Made by a program: the position numbers and the translations under genes
Shown here: positions 32,730-43,748 of the stretch, piece by piece
Layout: every line of letters starts with the position of its first letter
Position numbering within the stretch: the stretch's first letter is position 1
Notes under the pieces: model-generated
What the model was told of the DNA's origin: nothing
Databases searched by the model: none
The model's input: the letters and a program-made list of their open reading frames with translations, nothing else
Assembly (NCBI GenBank): GCA_002682825.1
Contig: NOKP01000016.1
Coordinates: 1,824,146 to 1,888,145, forward strand
Reading direction: 5' to 3'
Length of the DNA: 64,000 bases
Origin: Neonectria sp. B-13
Taxonomy: Eukaryota > Ascomycota > Sordariomycetes > Hypocreales > Nectriaceae

Positions 32730-33017
32730 AGCCTTAGGGAATGCCTCAATCAATTAGATAAGCGTTCAGTCTACCGTCCAGTTCGAGTTCCTCCCAGCGG
32801 GCGTGAAGGACCAGGGCTCGTTGCACGAATTTATATGATAACCATGGTCGACCTAGCTACAGCAGCTATGGAAGCAAAATGTTGTTTCGGCCTCTTGGCA
32901 ATCGCCTCCTGCTGACTCAACGAGTCTTGGTCCGTCATCTTGTAATGTAGCTGCGTTTGCAGGGACAAGTCGATTTTTGAGTGAGGAGAATGAAGCCTAA
33001 TCTGGTTTACATCTAAT

Positions 33018-34479
33018 CTAACTAATACTTGATGCAACTATTTCCATCACTTTATCTTCTACTGCCTTCTCCTTTGCCTGTAGATCCTCCAGAGCATTAG
33101 CCAGCTCTTGCCTTTTTCTACCCACAGCTGTTGTTGCTTCCCCCATAGCTCTCGCTCTTTCCTGACAATGCCTGCCTGCTTCCCCCGAAGCCTTATGTAG
33201 TTTCTCCCTAGCTCCTAAGGCCTCCGCTAGCTCTTTTTCCTTCTTCTTGTGTATTTCCTGAGCATAACCCAGCTCTTCCAGAGCCTGGACCACCTGGGCT
33301 TCCAGTTTTACAAAGTGTCATTGTCCTTTGTCTAGGTTGTTCAGTTGCTGAGCAAAGGGCTGGATCTCCCTGTGTAAATGACCGGCCGGGGCCTGGGGTT
33401 GGACTGGGGGCTGGGATTGCGGCATCTGGCCTCTCCCTTCTGTCTTCAAGTAATCATCAATGGCAAGCCCATCCTCCTCCTTGCTCTCAGCAGGTGAGAG
33501 AATTTGCTTTAACCAGAGTGGTGCAGACACTGGTGTTTTGGTAGTTGAGGTTGACATTGGCCTGGCTGTGCTCTCTGCGTTGCCTATGGATCCAAAGGCG
33601 TCGTATCCTGGGGGCGCATCCATGGGTGCAACATTTGCCCGGACGAAGAAATCCGAGTCTGATAGCGAAATAGCCATGCTAGCGTCGAGAAAAGCCGTTC
33701 CACCTGGGTTCACGATGGCGTCAGATAAACTATTTTCGGTGGCTTGTAGGGGGATGTGTTAGCGTCTAGCTGGACTTCAGAACGTTCAGCCTCTTACCTC
33801 CCAGCGGCAAGTGTGTTCTGAGCTTCTCGGTGCCATGTGTGGTGGACTCATGGCGCTTCCTCTCGTGTGTCCACGCATGCGTGTCCAGGCTAGATTGAGA
33901 GGCGAAACGACCATTGCAAATGAGGCATTTGAAGCGATCCGAATGTGTGACCATATGGGTCACCAAAATTTTCCTAGTCTTGTAAAACTTCTCGCATTTG
34001 TGACATTTGAAGTGATTCGAATGTGTGACCATATGGATCGCCAAAAATTCCTTGGTCTTGTAAAACTTCTCGCAATTGGGGCATTTGATGGGCATCTTGG
34101 GGAGATCCTGGAGGTTTGGGGATTGATCTCTGTCGTCTCCTGGGAGCGCATCGACTAGCGAGATAGCCGTGCTAGCGTCGGAAATGCAGGTTTTGATATG
34201 TCTGTTCATCCCCTGCCCCCTGGCGAAACACCTCCCACACTTGGTGCAGGAAAAGGCCTTCCAATGTGAATATCTGCACGGAAAGGGCTTCGCGCCTGTA
34301 TGTTCCTTCTCATGTCTTCTCAAATCATAGTCGGTACTGGCGTAGTAATCGCAGTGGCTGCACCTAAAGCACTTGTTGTTTGTATGTATGTCGCCGTTCT
34401 GGGCGACTGTCGCAGATGATCGATCTCTGTTGTCATGTGTGGAAAGGTCGGCCATTTCATCTTGAGCATGTTGGTTCAT
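33018..34479 (-). pseudogene. C2H2 zinc-finger protein with coiled-coil tail, interrupted by TGA
   Basis: Exon 34479-33798, a 55-bp intron (GTAAGA, GCTAACA, TACAAG), then exon from 33742. The frame is open to a TGA at 33318-33320 (368 aa), then continues without further stops to 33018. The first exon holds five C2H2 fingers: FRCSHCDYYASTDYDLRRH, FSCTKCGRCFARGQGMNRH, IKCPNCEKFYKTKEFLAIH, FKCHKCEKFYKTRKILVTH and FKCLICNGRFASQSSLDTH. After the TGA the same frame encodes a typical coiled coil (LEELGYAQEIHKKKEKELAE, LANALEDLQAKEKAVEDKV). The two parts read as one DNA-binding protein with a dimerising tail, broken by a single nonsense change (CGA to TGA would fit). If translation stops at the TGA, a protein with intact fingers is still made. 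Fingers 3 and 4 are near-duplicates. Confidence 0.75.
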
Positions 34480-35328
34480 GCTTAGGATTGTCCTGGTGAT
34501 GTTTTAGAAAAATGGAAAGGAGGTTGAGGATTTCATGGTGCGTACTGTTCACAATGCTACACCAGAGCTGCCGACCATAGCTCGACCCTAGAGGCGAATG
34601 TTGGTATTTATCTCAGCAGTCAACCTCACTGCAGCCAGAATATTAAAGGGAGCTGGTATCAACACCAGGTGTAAGAGCTGATCGGTCATGTGGGATTAAT
34701 TGACCCACCTGCGTACATACCCCTGGTAGCTCAGAGATGGCCTAGGCTCTGAGAGATCGTCTCGGTCGATCCGGTGTCTGAGCAAGCAAGGACCCCTCGC
34801 GAGGAGGTACCCGTCAAGAGACTAGTAGCTTGGCAAGACCACCAAGGAAGTTGCCACAGGTACCGTGCGCCATCGGAAGATTCAAGGCACCGGGGAAGCA
34901 AGCCGAACGGTGGGCTGATATCCCGGCCACGGGAGTGTGGCTAGTATTAAGGATCCACTATTACAGCCCTGGTCATGTAGTATTCCCATACGCCACTGAG
35001 CATGCCCCCTTGGGCTGTGAGAACGTAGATTTAGGATGAAAAGGCAAAGTGCGGTTGCATTGGGCTGCAGTGCATGAGCCGTCTGTCCACTTGCCCAACC
35101 TGGAGTGTACTGGATGGCTATTACCGACCACTCGGTACGAAATACATGCATTTATGGTCGGTGACTGCTATCCCAGCCAGGTTCGCCTAGTTCGCCAGGG
35201 GCTGTACCCCTTGAGCAGCGACGAACGGCTCCTTTCGCTATAAAATGGGCGTGGTCGTAAGCATTGTATGACTTCGCACTTCTTCTCTTTATGTCTCCAT
35301 ATTCCCTAATATTTTACACCTTGAAAGA
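34480..35328. other. Intergenic with TATA box for the next gene
   Basis: No gene. Open frames on both strands are short and unconvincing. A GCTATAAAATGGGC element at about 35236 lies ~90 bp upstream of the ATG at 35329 and is a good core-promoter candidate. A TATTTATC stretch near 34603 could serve the zinc-finger gene on the other strand. Confidence 0.5.
35235..35249 (+). promoter_or_regulatory. TATA box upstream of the 35329 gene
   Basis: CTATAAAATGGGCG is a near-perfect TATA element about 90 bp before the ATG at 35329. Similar elements sit 60-120 bp upstream of several other genes here (19757, 26302, and in reverse near 50168 and 59120). Confidence 0.6.
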
Positions 35329-35718
35329 ATGTCTAAGCGTCCATCTGTTCCTCATGATGCTACAAGGGATTGTGACATAGTGACAATCTGGTTTCTCTGT
35401 GTTAGTTACCCTTACGAGCACCTTGTTCTTTCTAATGCGTCTTAGGTCTGTCTCAAAGAATCTAAAGCAGGCGATTTTGAATGGCCTGAACCTTGCGGAC
35501 ATTGTGGGGAAGTCCCTAGACTCCCTGTGCGGGTAATGGGACATCATCGCGACAGGAGCGGATACAACCATTTCGCGAGGAAAGTTGATGGCAAATGGGG
35601 CCCAGTATCTGATGAGGACGAAGCGTTCTTGTGGAGCTTCAGTAAGGGGATCTTTGGGGATCCGCCCGAGTGGTATATTTACGCTGAGAAGTATTTCAAC
35701 GACAAGAAAAAGAGATGA
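35329..35718 (+). CDS. Small CxxC-containing protein, two exons
   Basis: Exons 35329-35400 and 35446-35718; the 45-bp intron has GTTAGT, TTCTAATG and CTTAG; 114 aa. The second exon reads WPEPCGHCGEVPRLPVRVMG, then HHRDRSGYNHFARKVDGKW and EYFND-like charged residues at the end. CGHCGE suggests half of a zinc ribbon or a redox-active CxxC; a lone pair of Cys plus nearby His-His could also bind metal. No family recognised. Promoter and intron signals are good. Confidence 0.6.
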
Positions 35719-36039
35719 TCAATGCATTACGGGCAAAGCAAGCAACAATTGCCGCCATCACTATGCAAGACTGGGTGTGATGGGTGACGCTGTAGACCGG
35801 ACTAGAATTGATGTACAAGGACTCAAAATACATGTTATTGCTACGGAATGAAGACTGACAGCGACTTTCGCCTGCCGGCGCTCTTTTGTCTCTTTCGAGA
35901 GGTGACACTGAGGGAGCTGGCAACTTATCGGGCTGTGTGGCGATAATGAACCAAACAAACAAACAAGGGAAGGCTTCGATCTATTAGACAGCTTGGATGG
36001 CAAACAAATACTCTGCACCTGCAACCTCCGACATATCCC

Positions 36040-37834
36040 CTAGTCCCGCCCGGATTCTGGGTCGCTACATTCCTCAGTGAATCTGTCCTCTTCAAGTTTG
36101 ACGTTCCCATCGTTCCCACACGCGCTGGACGATACCTCATCACTTTCTACTTCGTCCAAACTTTGAGGGTAATGAGTCTGATTGGCCAAGGCCTTCTCCA
36201 AGGCATTCTTCCATTCCACCCTTTGGCTTTCGTGGAAGATGAATTGGAGGTCCGCATCCAAGTGAAGCATCATATCATGAGGAGGATAGAAGCCCAGGCG
36301 GATAAAACACCTAGTCATGTAAAGGATGAGGCATCCATAGTCATCGACCCAGTCCTTGTAATCTGTCACAAGGTTCACGAAGCCCTGCAAGCTGACTACG
36401 TGAAGTATCAGCGGGGAAGCGTCAACTGGGCCGACTGTGCGAATGTAAGGTCGCAAGTCTGTGATGTCTCTCTTCTCCATGAGTGATGCGCAATGGTCTA
36501 CACGCGATTGCACTTCATCGTATCCGCACTCATTCGTGGGAGGCACACCGAAGTATTTCTCCAACAACACGAGCTTGTCCAAGACGTACACCGAGGTCCC
36601 ATATTGAAGGAGGAAGGTCCAATCGCGTTGAACGAATAAGATTGTCGGTTGAACATGATCAAACAAAGCGAGAATACGTAGTACTTGCGGGCACAACAAA
36701 AGATCGTAGATGTCGGGAATGGGAGGCGTTGGTGTTTCCTTGTGTACAATGAGCATGGGATCTTTCTTGAGCTTGTAGTGATCGCAAGTGTGACTGACCT
36801 TCGCTCTTTTTTGCTGATTTGAGAAACCCGAGACTCTGTCTACAGCTGGACTCGATGCCCGCTTTAGGCTGGAGACAGGAGTAGAGTCTTGCGTCGGTGT
36901 GTATCGGTTTCTTCTTGGGCTTGTCTTGAAGCCCAATTCATCATCACATGTCGACTTGGCCCCAACAGCCTCGGGGGATTGTTCGGGGGCGCTTAGAGAA
37001 GGGCGAGCTTGGAGAATGGAAGTTGGATCAGAGAAAGTCGGTTGCGTCGCCCCGAGTTCCCTCCTTTTGGCTTCTTTGAAGATGAAATAAAGATCTGCAT
37101 CCATATGAAACCTCATATCGGCAGGAGGGTAGAAGCCCAGAGCACCAAAAGACCCAGCCATGTAAAGAGAGAGGCATTTATACCAAGAGCTTTGGGGCCA
37201 GTCCTTGTAATCCGTCTTCAGGCTCTCGAACCGTTGCAAGTTGATGACACGAGACAACAGTACTTGGGAGGGGGTTGGGGGCGGGTCGATTTCTCGAACG
37301 TATTCTTTCATCTGCCAAGGAACTCGAAGCTCTGCAACGGCTGCGCATATGTGGAACCGCGATTGCACCTCACGGCTCCCGCAGGTAGATGAGGGAGTTA
37401 TTTCCAAGTGTGTCTCCATCTCCACGACTTTTTTTCATGATGTAGGCGTTGTTGCCAAATCGAACGAGATACCCCAAGTTTGAGTAGATGGTTGAATGAT
37501 CTTTTGTAACGTGCCGGTGAAGAGCAACAGTGCGCAGTACTTTCGTGGTCAACATATGATCGTCGTGTGGTGATGGCAGGTTGAATGGTTGATCGGCGTT
37601 CGGTGATGGTAGGTTGAGCGATTGAGGGCCAGGGGAGGACATGGGTGTGGTGCAAGTCATCGTCGGCTTCGTTTTTGGGTTTTGCGGAGAGGGATGTCTG
37701 AATACGACAAAGAGAATGTTAGTCAAAGCTTTGCTTGAAGAGATGGAAAGTAGTTTGAATTGCAAGGGAGATTCAGAGAACCGGGTGCTTTGAGCAAGAG
37801 CTCCTTCTTGTTGTTGAGAGGCAGAAACTCCCAC
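36040..37834 (-). pseudogene. Duplicated-domain protein with a +1 frameshift in an A7 tract
   Basis: Two overlapping frames (37834-37370 and 37425-36040) make one protein if one base is removed from the seven-adenine run on the coding strand (forward 37429-37435). The joint product holds two copies of the same ~190-residue domain. In each, a VLR-[TI]-[VL]-AL segment precedes [FY]G-x-x-x-Y-[IV] and EVQSR-[FV]-x-[IH]-CA. These are followed by YKDW, LGFYPP-x-DM and H-[ML]-DADL-x-FIF (near 37130 and near 36260). The alignment between copies runs straight through the frameshift site, which is why I think it is a shift and not two genes. A disordered linker (36780-37000) separates the copies and the C-terminus is acidic. 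Family unknown. It may be a true lesion, a homopolymer sequencing error, or +1 recoding. Confidence 0.7.
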
Positions 37835-38004
37835 TCTTAGTCCAGTGCTCCTCTTGTGTTGCTCGTGACTGTGACGTAAGGACCGGAACGGTGCCTCCCG
37901 GCATCCTTTGTCACTGCTTCGGCTAGAGCCATGGTGGCTTGGTGGTATGGGAAGGGCAAAGGCTTTGTCATTGCCACCCGCAGAGCACTGTAAAAATGCA
38001 GGCG

Positions 38005-38870
38005 ACTGTCGCGCACTAACAGCACGTCCCCACTAATACTTACGCCTCACCTCGAGCACTTTGTCTTTCGTGCCAGTAATCGACTGAGCACATCGAACCT
38101 GTCACAATTAGACGCAGCCCATTTCTGCAAGCTATTGGCAGGCAACGATCGGGAGACATGTTCCGCGTTTCCCCTGGTTTTCTGATGATCAATCACACGC
38201 TAGTCAAGGGCTCATTCTCAGATGAGAATCAGACCCATGCTAGTCGAGGGCTCATTCTCATCTGAGAATCAATTCTACACTAGTCTAGGATCACACTTTG
38301 CCGCCGTATTGACGACTACAACCCTACCTTGTCATCAGAGGGTACCTGCGGACCTATCCACGTTGAGCTCCTACTAGCGTTGCCTCCATGCAGCTGAGAA
38401 CAAACCTTGACTACCGCGGGACCCGAGAGTCATGGCGAGGGCGTCATGCACCAACCATCTCCTATTTCAGATAAATTGATTTGAGGCGAGGGGCTGAGCA
38501 ACTGACGAGCAAGCACTGCAAAATCGTAACCTCCTTGGGTAGTAGGCTGCTGTGTGCGTCTCCATTAGTAAATACTTACGCCCAGTCTTACCCCAGTGGC
38601 TCACTTGCATAGGGGGCTTGGTCGACTAAGAGCGTTGAAGTCCAGCATACTGCGGTGGCATGCTGTTCCACTCGCAGCTCGGATCACCCGAGCGCATTGA
38701 ACTTGGCACAGATGTAGCTCACTTTCTATATGACCCCAATTGGCCTGGCTTTCCTCTTTGCAGTGCCTGGCTGGATTGGGAGATACTATGTGGCGACGAG
38801 TAATTGTAGGCTAGTCAAGAAATGATTCTCAGGGGGATGATCAGAACCGTGCTAGGTTTATCAGCAGCAT
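38005..38870. repeat. Dispersed composite repeat, left block
   Basis: Two module types alternate. Module Q (38147-38342) contains two 40-bp units, each with the hairpin GATTCTC-N4-GAGAATC or its ATTCTC variant. Module P (~38465-38660) contains CGTCTCCATTAGTAAATACTT. A degenerate P precedes Q (~38005-38065) and a degenerate Q follows P (~38765-38870). Q and P recur in opposite orientation at 39935-40350. The block is intergenic, upstream of the minus-strand gene ending at 36040 and of the plus-strand gene at 39084. No coding sequence is seen in it. Confidence 0.8.
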
Positions 38871-39083
38871 GGGTGCAGGTCCCTGCCCTGGAGAAGAGAC
38901 GTAAGGCAGCCATTTCTATTTTCAACCTTACATCTCCCTTTATGTGCACTCTGAGCTCCCTGCCTCCTTCCATCTACGACCCTTCACCGACTCTTTCTTA
39001 CAGTTGCGAACCACGTACGTGTCCGCCCCCTCCAGGCAGAGTCGTTGGGTAACTTGCTAACAATTCTATGCAGCTAGTTCAAG

Positions 39084-39736
39084 ATGCATGGCCCAATGCA
39101 AAAGCTCGTCAAACGGTGGCTCAATAGAGGTAACTCGACAACAACCAATCATTCCTCGACACAAGGGGATCAGCTCCTAGATGACTACATCGCTCTGCTT
39201 CATTACATCGAACGCAAGGTCATGCAGCAGAACATAGCTCAAGACATTCAAAGGTCCATACTCAGGTATGACACACCGACACCAGATGAGAAGGCCGTTC
39301 AGTGGATTCTGGATGAATTGGCCGACGATGAATTCGAGGACAATGAATTCCAGAACCTCGTACTATCACAGCTTCAAATGTGGGAAAAGGAATTATTGCA
39401 CATGTTTCTTGTCGCTGTGGAATGCTTAGAGGAATCTGTTGAGAATGCAGTCTTCGACTCAACGTGTCGGGAACAAGTCTGTCTTGCGATGTACGAGAAA
39501 CACAGAGTACCTGTTCTGGCAACCACTACAGTCATGGAACATGTGCTAGTAAGTCAACGTCACCCGCCCATCAGCTTCATGCTAACCATACGCAGGACCG
39601 ACTTTTTGCGTCAATTGACGATGTATTGTATCTGATTGAGGTGGATTATCCTGACCATTCACCGACCTCTGGCCATTGTATTGTTTGTCATTGGAGGGTA
39701 CAGCGTGTTGATTCCATATTTACAATGGGCATTTGA
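39084..39736 (+). CDS. Uncharacterised 201-aa helical protein, two exons
   Basis: Exons 39084-39548 and 39596-39736; the 47-bp intron has GTAAGT, GCTAACC and CGCAG. A second, 5'-untranslated intron is likely just upstream (GTACGT near 39015 to GCTAACAATTCTATGCAG ending at ~39072). The protein is acidic and mainly helical (LLDDYIALLHYIERKVMQQN, ILDELADDEFEDNEFQNLV, MFLVAVECLEESVENAVF), and no known domain is visible. It is flanked by the Q/P repeats on both sides in opposite orientation, so the gene plus repeats form a ~2.3-kb cassette (38.0-40.35 kb). Confidence 0.6.
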
Positions 39737-39934
39737 CTCCCCTTTCTCAGTAATGAATTTAATCATACACACGACTGAGACCCTATTGCCGTGAAATAAA
39801 ATGGCCAATAAGGCTGAGAATGGCACATGCGTTCACCTTTACTTGGCTGAGTGGCGGGACACGAATGTAAGTTCCAGTCAGCCACGACAGTATTATGATG
39901 CCTCTCCAGGTTGGCTCAGGATAACAGTGAAACC

Positions 39935-40350
39935 CTGTGATGACGAGGTAGGGTTGCAGTCAATACGGCAGCAAAGGGTGACCCTAGACTAGTGTGGAAT
40001 TGATTCTCAGATGAGAATGAGCCCTCGACTAGCATGGGTCTGATTCTCATCTGAGAATGAGCCCTCGACTAGCGTGTAATTGATCCTCAGAACCAGGGGA
40101 ACGCGGAACATGTCTCCCGATTTAGCCAGGCACAGAATAGGCCATGCACAACAATGCCGACTCCAACGCGCCCAGTCGACCCGGGCCCCCCGTGCAAGTG
40201 AGACACTGGGGCGAGACAGGGCGCAAGTATTTACTAATGGAGACGCGCACGGCAGCGCACTATCCGAGGAGGTTGCAATATTGCAGTGGCCTGCTTATCC
40301 CGTTATTTGCCGACCCCTCCTCGCCTCAAACCAATCTATCTGAATTAGGA
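39935..40350. repeat. Dispersed composite repeat, right block (inverted)
   Basis: This is the reverse complement of the left block's modules. 39935-40114 matches 38147-38342 (Q, two 40-bp hairpin units). 40130-40350 matches 38465-38660 (P, with the reverse of the ATTAGTAAATACTT core). Identity is high enough to read by eye over ~180 and ~200 bp. Confidence 0.8.
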
Positions 40351-40410
40351 GATGGCTGCTGCATGACGCCCTCGGCATGGACTTAGTCCCAGGCCAAGAG
40401 GGAGTCCCGC

Positions 40411-40452
40411 TCTAGTCAAGGTCTGTTCTCAGATGAGAATCAATTCCATGCT
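40411..40452. repeat. Single 40-bp hairpin unit
   Basis: One lone unit, CTAGTCAAGG then TCTGTTCTCAGATGAGAATC, then AATTCCATGCTG, 60 bp from the right block. Confidence 0.75.
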
Positions 40453-40786
40453 GATCATGGTCGGTAATTTCGGTTTGGTAAGGCCTCTGCTGTATGGTTG
40501 GCGAGGCAAGCCTCTATCTAGGAGCTCGTCGTCCACACGCGTACAGATACATCGATTCCATGCAGGTTGCAACGAATTCAGCTGTTGTGTAACAAAAGGC
40601 GAAGTTGAAAATATTCGGTAAGGTAAAGTCAACTAGTTAAGCTAAGTACATGAGAGTCCTCCGGAACCTGGATAGTCGCTAGAGCCCGCCCAAGTGCGTG
40701 ATGCGTCCAGTACCATCAATGGGCACCAGGTGGTGTCCGCCCTATATTCTAGCACCAAGCATCTCGTGTCGTTGAGTCTGGATCCC

Positions 40787-41177
40787 TCACATCACACCCA
40801 ATTCTTGCAGGATAAGCTGAACTGAATTCCATAGCTTCATGGGTAGGGGCATGCCTGTTGGAAGCTTATAACAATCCGCGAATTCCAAAACGTCCTTCCC
40901 TCCAAGGCGCCGATATTCTGCCATCCAAGTATCGAACTCGGCCAGGGTTGGCTGATTTTCCCTATACCAGTTGACTAAATTTTATCAGCATAAGTATTGG
41001 AAACATAAGTCAATAATTATTACCTCGTTGATTCAGTTCGACCCTCTGTTCTGGTGTAGTTGTCGGATGATCTCTCATAAACTTTGTCTCCCGTAGTGTC
41101 GCCTCGTGCAAACTAAATCCCATTGTAGAAGCGGCTTCCCCGCGGATTGTAGCGTCAATGATATATTTTTCGCTCAT
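40787..41177 (-). CDS. Small uncharacterised protein, two exons
   Basis: Exons 41177-41024 and 40974-40787; the 49-bp intron has donor GTAATA, a weak GCTGATAAA branch and acceptor TTTAG; 113 aa. The product starts MSEKYIIDATIRGEAASTMG and continues with TLAEFDTWMAEYRRLGGKDV and PMKLWNSVQLILQELG. I chose the internal ATG at 41177 because the longer upstream frame is not protein-like. No domain recognised; mixed helical, soluble, no signal peptide. Confidence 0.55.
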
Positions 41178-42519
41178 CGTGGTGATTGTTTTGGTTGCAA
41201 TTGGTCGTTCGAAGAACAGTTTGAACAGAAACGGCAAATCCTGCTGTTTGCGAGGGGCGGGAATGGGATGTGAATGGTAGGCGTTTGTCAATCAGATAGT
41301 TGGACGGGGACAGCCTTATTGAAGAAGGGGCCATGCACGTTACAACCAGACTGAATCTATGAGAGTGGATGATTCTGGGCCTCCCTAGTAAACTTTTACT
41401 TGCGCCAACGATAGGTTTATGTTGAGGGGGGTTGTAATGCATGGTATCAAATACGAGGCCGCAAGGGGGGCGTCCAATGGACCACTCCATTAACATTCCA
41501 TGGCTACCTTGAGGTAAGGAAAGTTGAGAAACTGGGGTTTACACCAAGGGGCCCCGAAAAGGAAGCTCAAGATAACAGCCTGTGATGACAAGGTAGGGGT
41601 TGCAGACTAGTGTGGAATTGATTCTCATATGAGAATGAACCCTTGACTAGCGTATGATTCTGGAAGGCGCCACGCGAACCTATCTCCCGAATTAGCTAAC
41701 TGCAGAGAGTGAGCAGATGAGATCGCCTGTAGAGTGGATGTTCGATGGCTGTCGGGCGTCAAGCTCCTACTGCCGCGGAAGCAGCCCCCACTTGACGTGT
41801 GTTTGCATCCGTGGGTGACAGTAGCTCCAGTGGCGCATTCCATCCATGCTCGATCCTGGCCATCATGCAAGACTCCTCACTCCCCCTGTGTATTCGATAA
41901 ACAGCTGCGGGCGTCAAACTATTTACCTAATGGAAATTACCAATTGCCAGTTGCTTCAAGGCGAGAGGAATAGGGGAAGGGGGTTGATGTGGTGGGCACA
42001 CGAAGAGCGTCCGAAAAGGAAGTTCGGTACTTCGTAGACGGTAGGTACATCCGTCTTCTTGGCGCGTTCTTCGCTTAGAGTCAACGGCTCTGACTCATTG
42101 ACGTGCTATCCTTGCGCCAGAGCGTGAGCTGGATGCTACAGAACCTAGTGTTCATTGGTAGTGCTCGGTGTGTTTCCAATCGGCCTGGCACTGGCGTCTA
42201 TCTTGGGGCCGGCAAGACTCCTCAAAGTCCGCCTCTCCCGTACGTCACTATGCAACAGTCAAACTTGATACCACCTACGTGGAATGGGCGTATCGACACG
42301 CGGAAGGACGGCGAACTCCAGTTGCAGGCTTGTCTCACAGTTGAGAGATCTTATAGTTCGGGACGGTTCGAAAGTGCATACGGGTAGTTCAATTAGGGGG
42401 TTCTTCAATTAGGGGGTTGGAGATGGATGTCTGAAGTCTTGGGTGACAGAATGGGTGACGAAACTTGTGGGTACAACCATTTATCAATTGAGACGTCTAC
42501 AAACAACTACAGCTCGCAT
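41178..42519. other. Intergenic with a degenerate repeat block
   Basis: Apart from the Q/P-type repeat at 41569-41950 I see no gene. Frames of 60-95 codons on both strands have no support. A short direct repeat (CAATTAGGGGGTT, two copies) lies near 42391-42418. Confidence 0.45.
41569..41950. repeat. Dispersed composite repeat, third block
   Basis: Same orientation as 39935-40350 but shorter and diverged. It has GATAACAGCCTGTGATGACA, one hairpin unit (GATTCTCATATGAGAAT), ATCTCCCGAATTAGC, and further on a decayed P core (AACTATTTACCTAATGGAAA). Confidence 0.65.
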
Positions 42520-43163
42520 TCATACAAGACCCCTTCTTCTCTCAAAGGTGATGCCAAGCATTAGGTTGAAAATAGTTCCTGCAACCAACTGTAGTCTGCT
42601 ACCTGATGGGATTATGATGTATGTCCCAGTCTTCCACGTCAGAGAATGCCATGTAGCATTCCCGGTGTATTGAAACTGCATAATAGGTTCGTAAGGTTCA
42701 TTAGGAATCACCACGGCGCAACCACTGGCGGGTTTTGGTTTAGATGCCCAAGTCTGCACGTAACCCATGGGTATAACGACGAGTGTCTGCCCCGGTTCTG
42801 CAGTAAGACATGACCCCTGGGTAAGGATAGTTGGGTAGTTCTCGGTAACTACGTGTACGAGATTGGGATTCGATTTGAGGTTTTCAAGGTCTCTGACAAT
42901 CTTCTTTCCCTGAATAATTGTTAATGAGTTGCCTGGTAAAAATATGCGGCCCTACATACGTCCTCGTTCTGGAAAATGTGAAACAGCTCCCAATGAATAC
43001 TAGTCGGCTTAAACTCGTGCATGTGCACTTCCATTGTCTGACTTTCATCTATTTTGATAACATGTGTTCGTGTTCTAATGAGCGTTGTCTTATCATGGTC
43101 GTCACAAGCCTGACGAGCGAGCTTATTGAGATACGGGGCTGGATGAACAGGCGGAGCCATCAT
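42520..43163 (-). CDS. Uncharacterised 197-aa protein, beta-rich, two exons
   Basis: Exons 43163-42960 and 42909-42520; the 50-bp intron has GTATGT, ATTAACAA and TTCAG; 197 aa from the Met at 43163. The same frame is open further upstream, so a start at 43370 (just after a TATA-like element near 43408) is possible. Exon 2 is rich in beta strands (VHVVTENYPTILTQGSCLTA, GQTLVVIPMGYVQTW, GTYIIIPSGSRLQLV), which recalls a small beta sandwich or cupin, but no diagnostic metal-binding residues are seen. Family unknown. Confidence 0.6.
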
Positions 43164-43748
43164 GTGTGGTTTCTGCTCGCTGCGCCTTCGAGTTAGATGG
43201 CTTCGGAAGATACAGGGCGTTCGAATACCAGACAGAAAAGACCTCTCCTTACATCCGCAATGGTGCGTGTCCGGTTCCTGAGTGTTGTGTGCTTCGTCGC
43301 ATATTCGTTGCAAAGGAGAGTGGTCGCTGTATTCGTGTATGTAGCTATCTAGAAGAAGGGCACACACCATGTGTCCCTTCGGGGGTGACCCGTGCACCGC
43401 TGTGGCCTTATAAATCAGGCGTGAGCGGGATGACGGACGATGTAGCCGCCACAAGCGTGACAGACGGAGGAACCCGGCCGCCAGGGACAAGGGAACGGGA
43501 ATTGACCCGGAGGGGAAATCCCTCGGGCAGGAACATCGCAGATCATCACGATCATCAAATCACAACAACACCAATCCTAGCAGATTAAGCATCAATTGAA
43601 TGACCACACTAGACCTCACTTTCATCATCTTCCTTCCCGTGTTTCAATACACGTAAATTCAGCCCGCTGACCCGCAACGTCAAGGTCACGTGTCTGATGA
43701 AGTGCGTCCCACACCCAGCGAATACGCATTCAGAAGACAAAACAATGA

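Noticed and set aside
43166..43588. 140-codon plus-strand frame
   Set aside because: Antisense to the start of the gene at 42520-43163 and its upstream region; composition is not protein-like and no promoter is evident.
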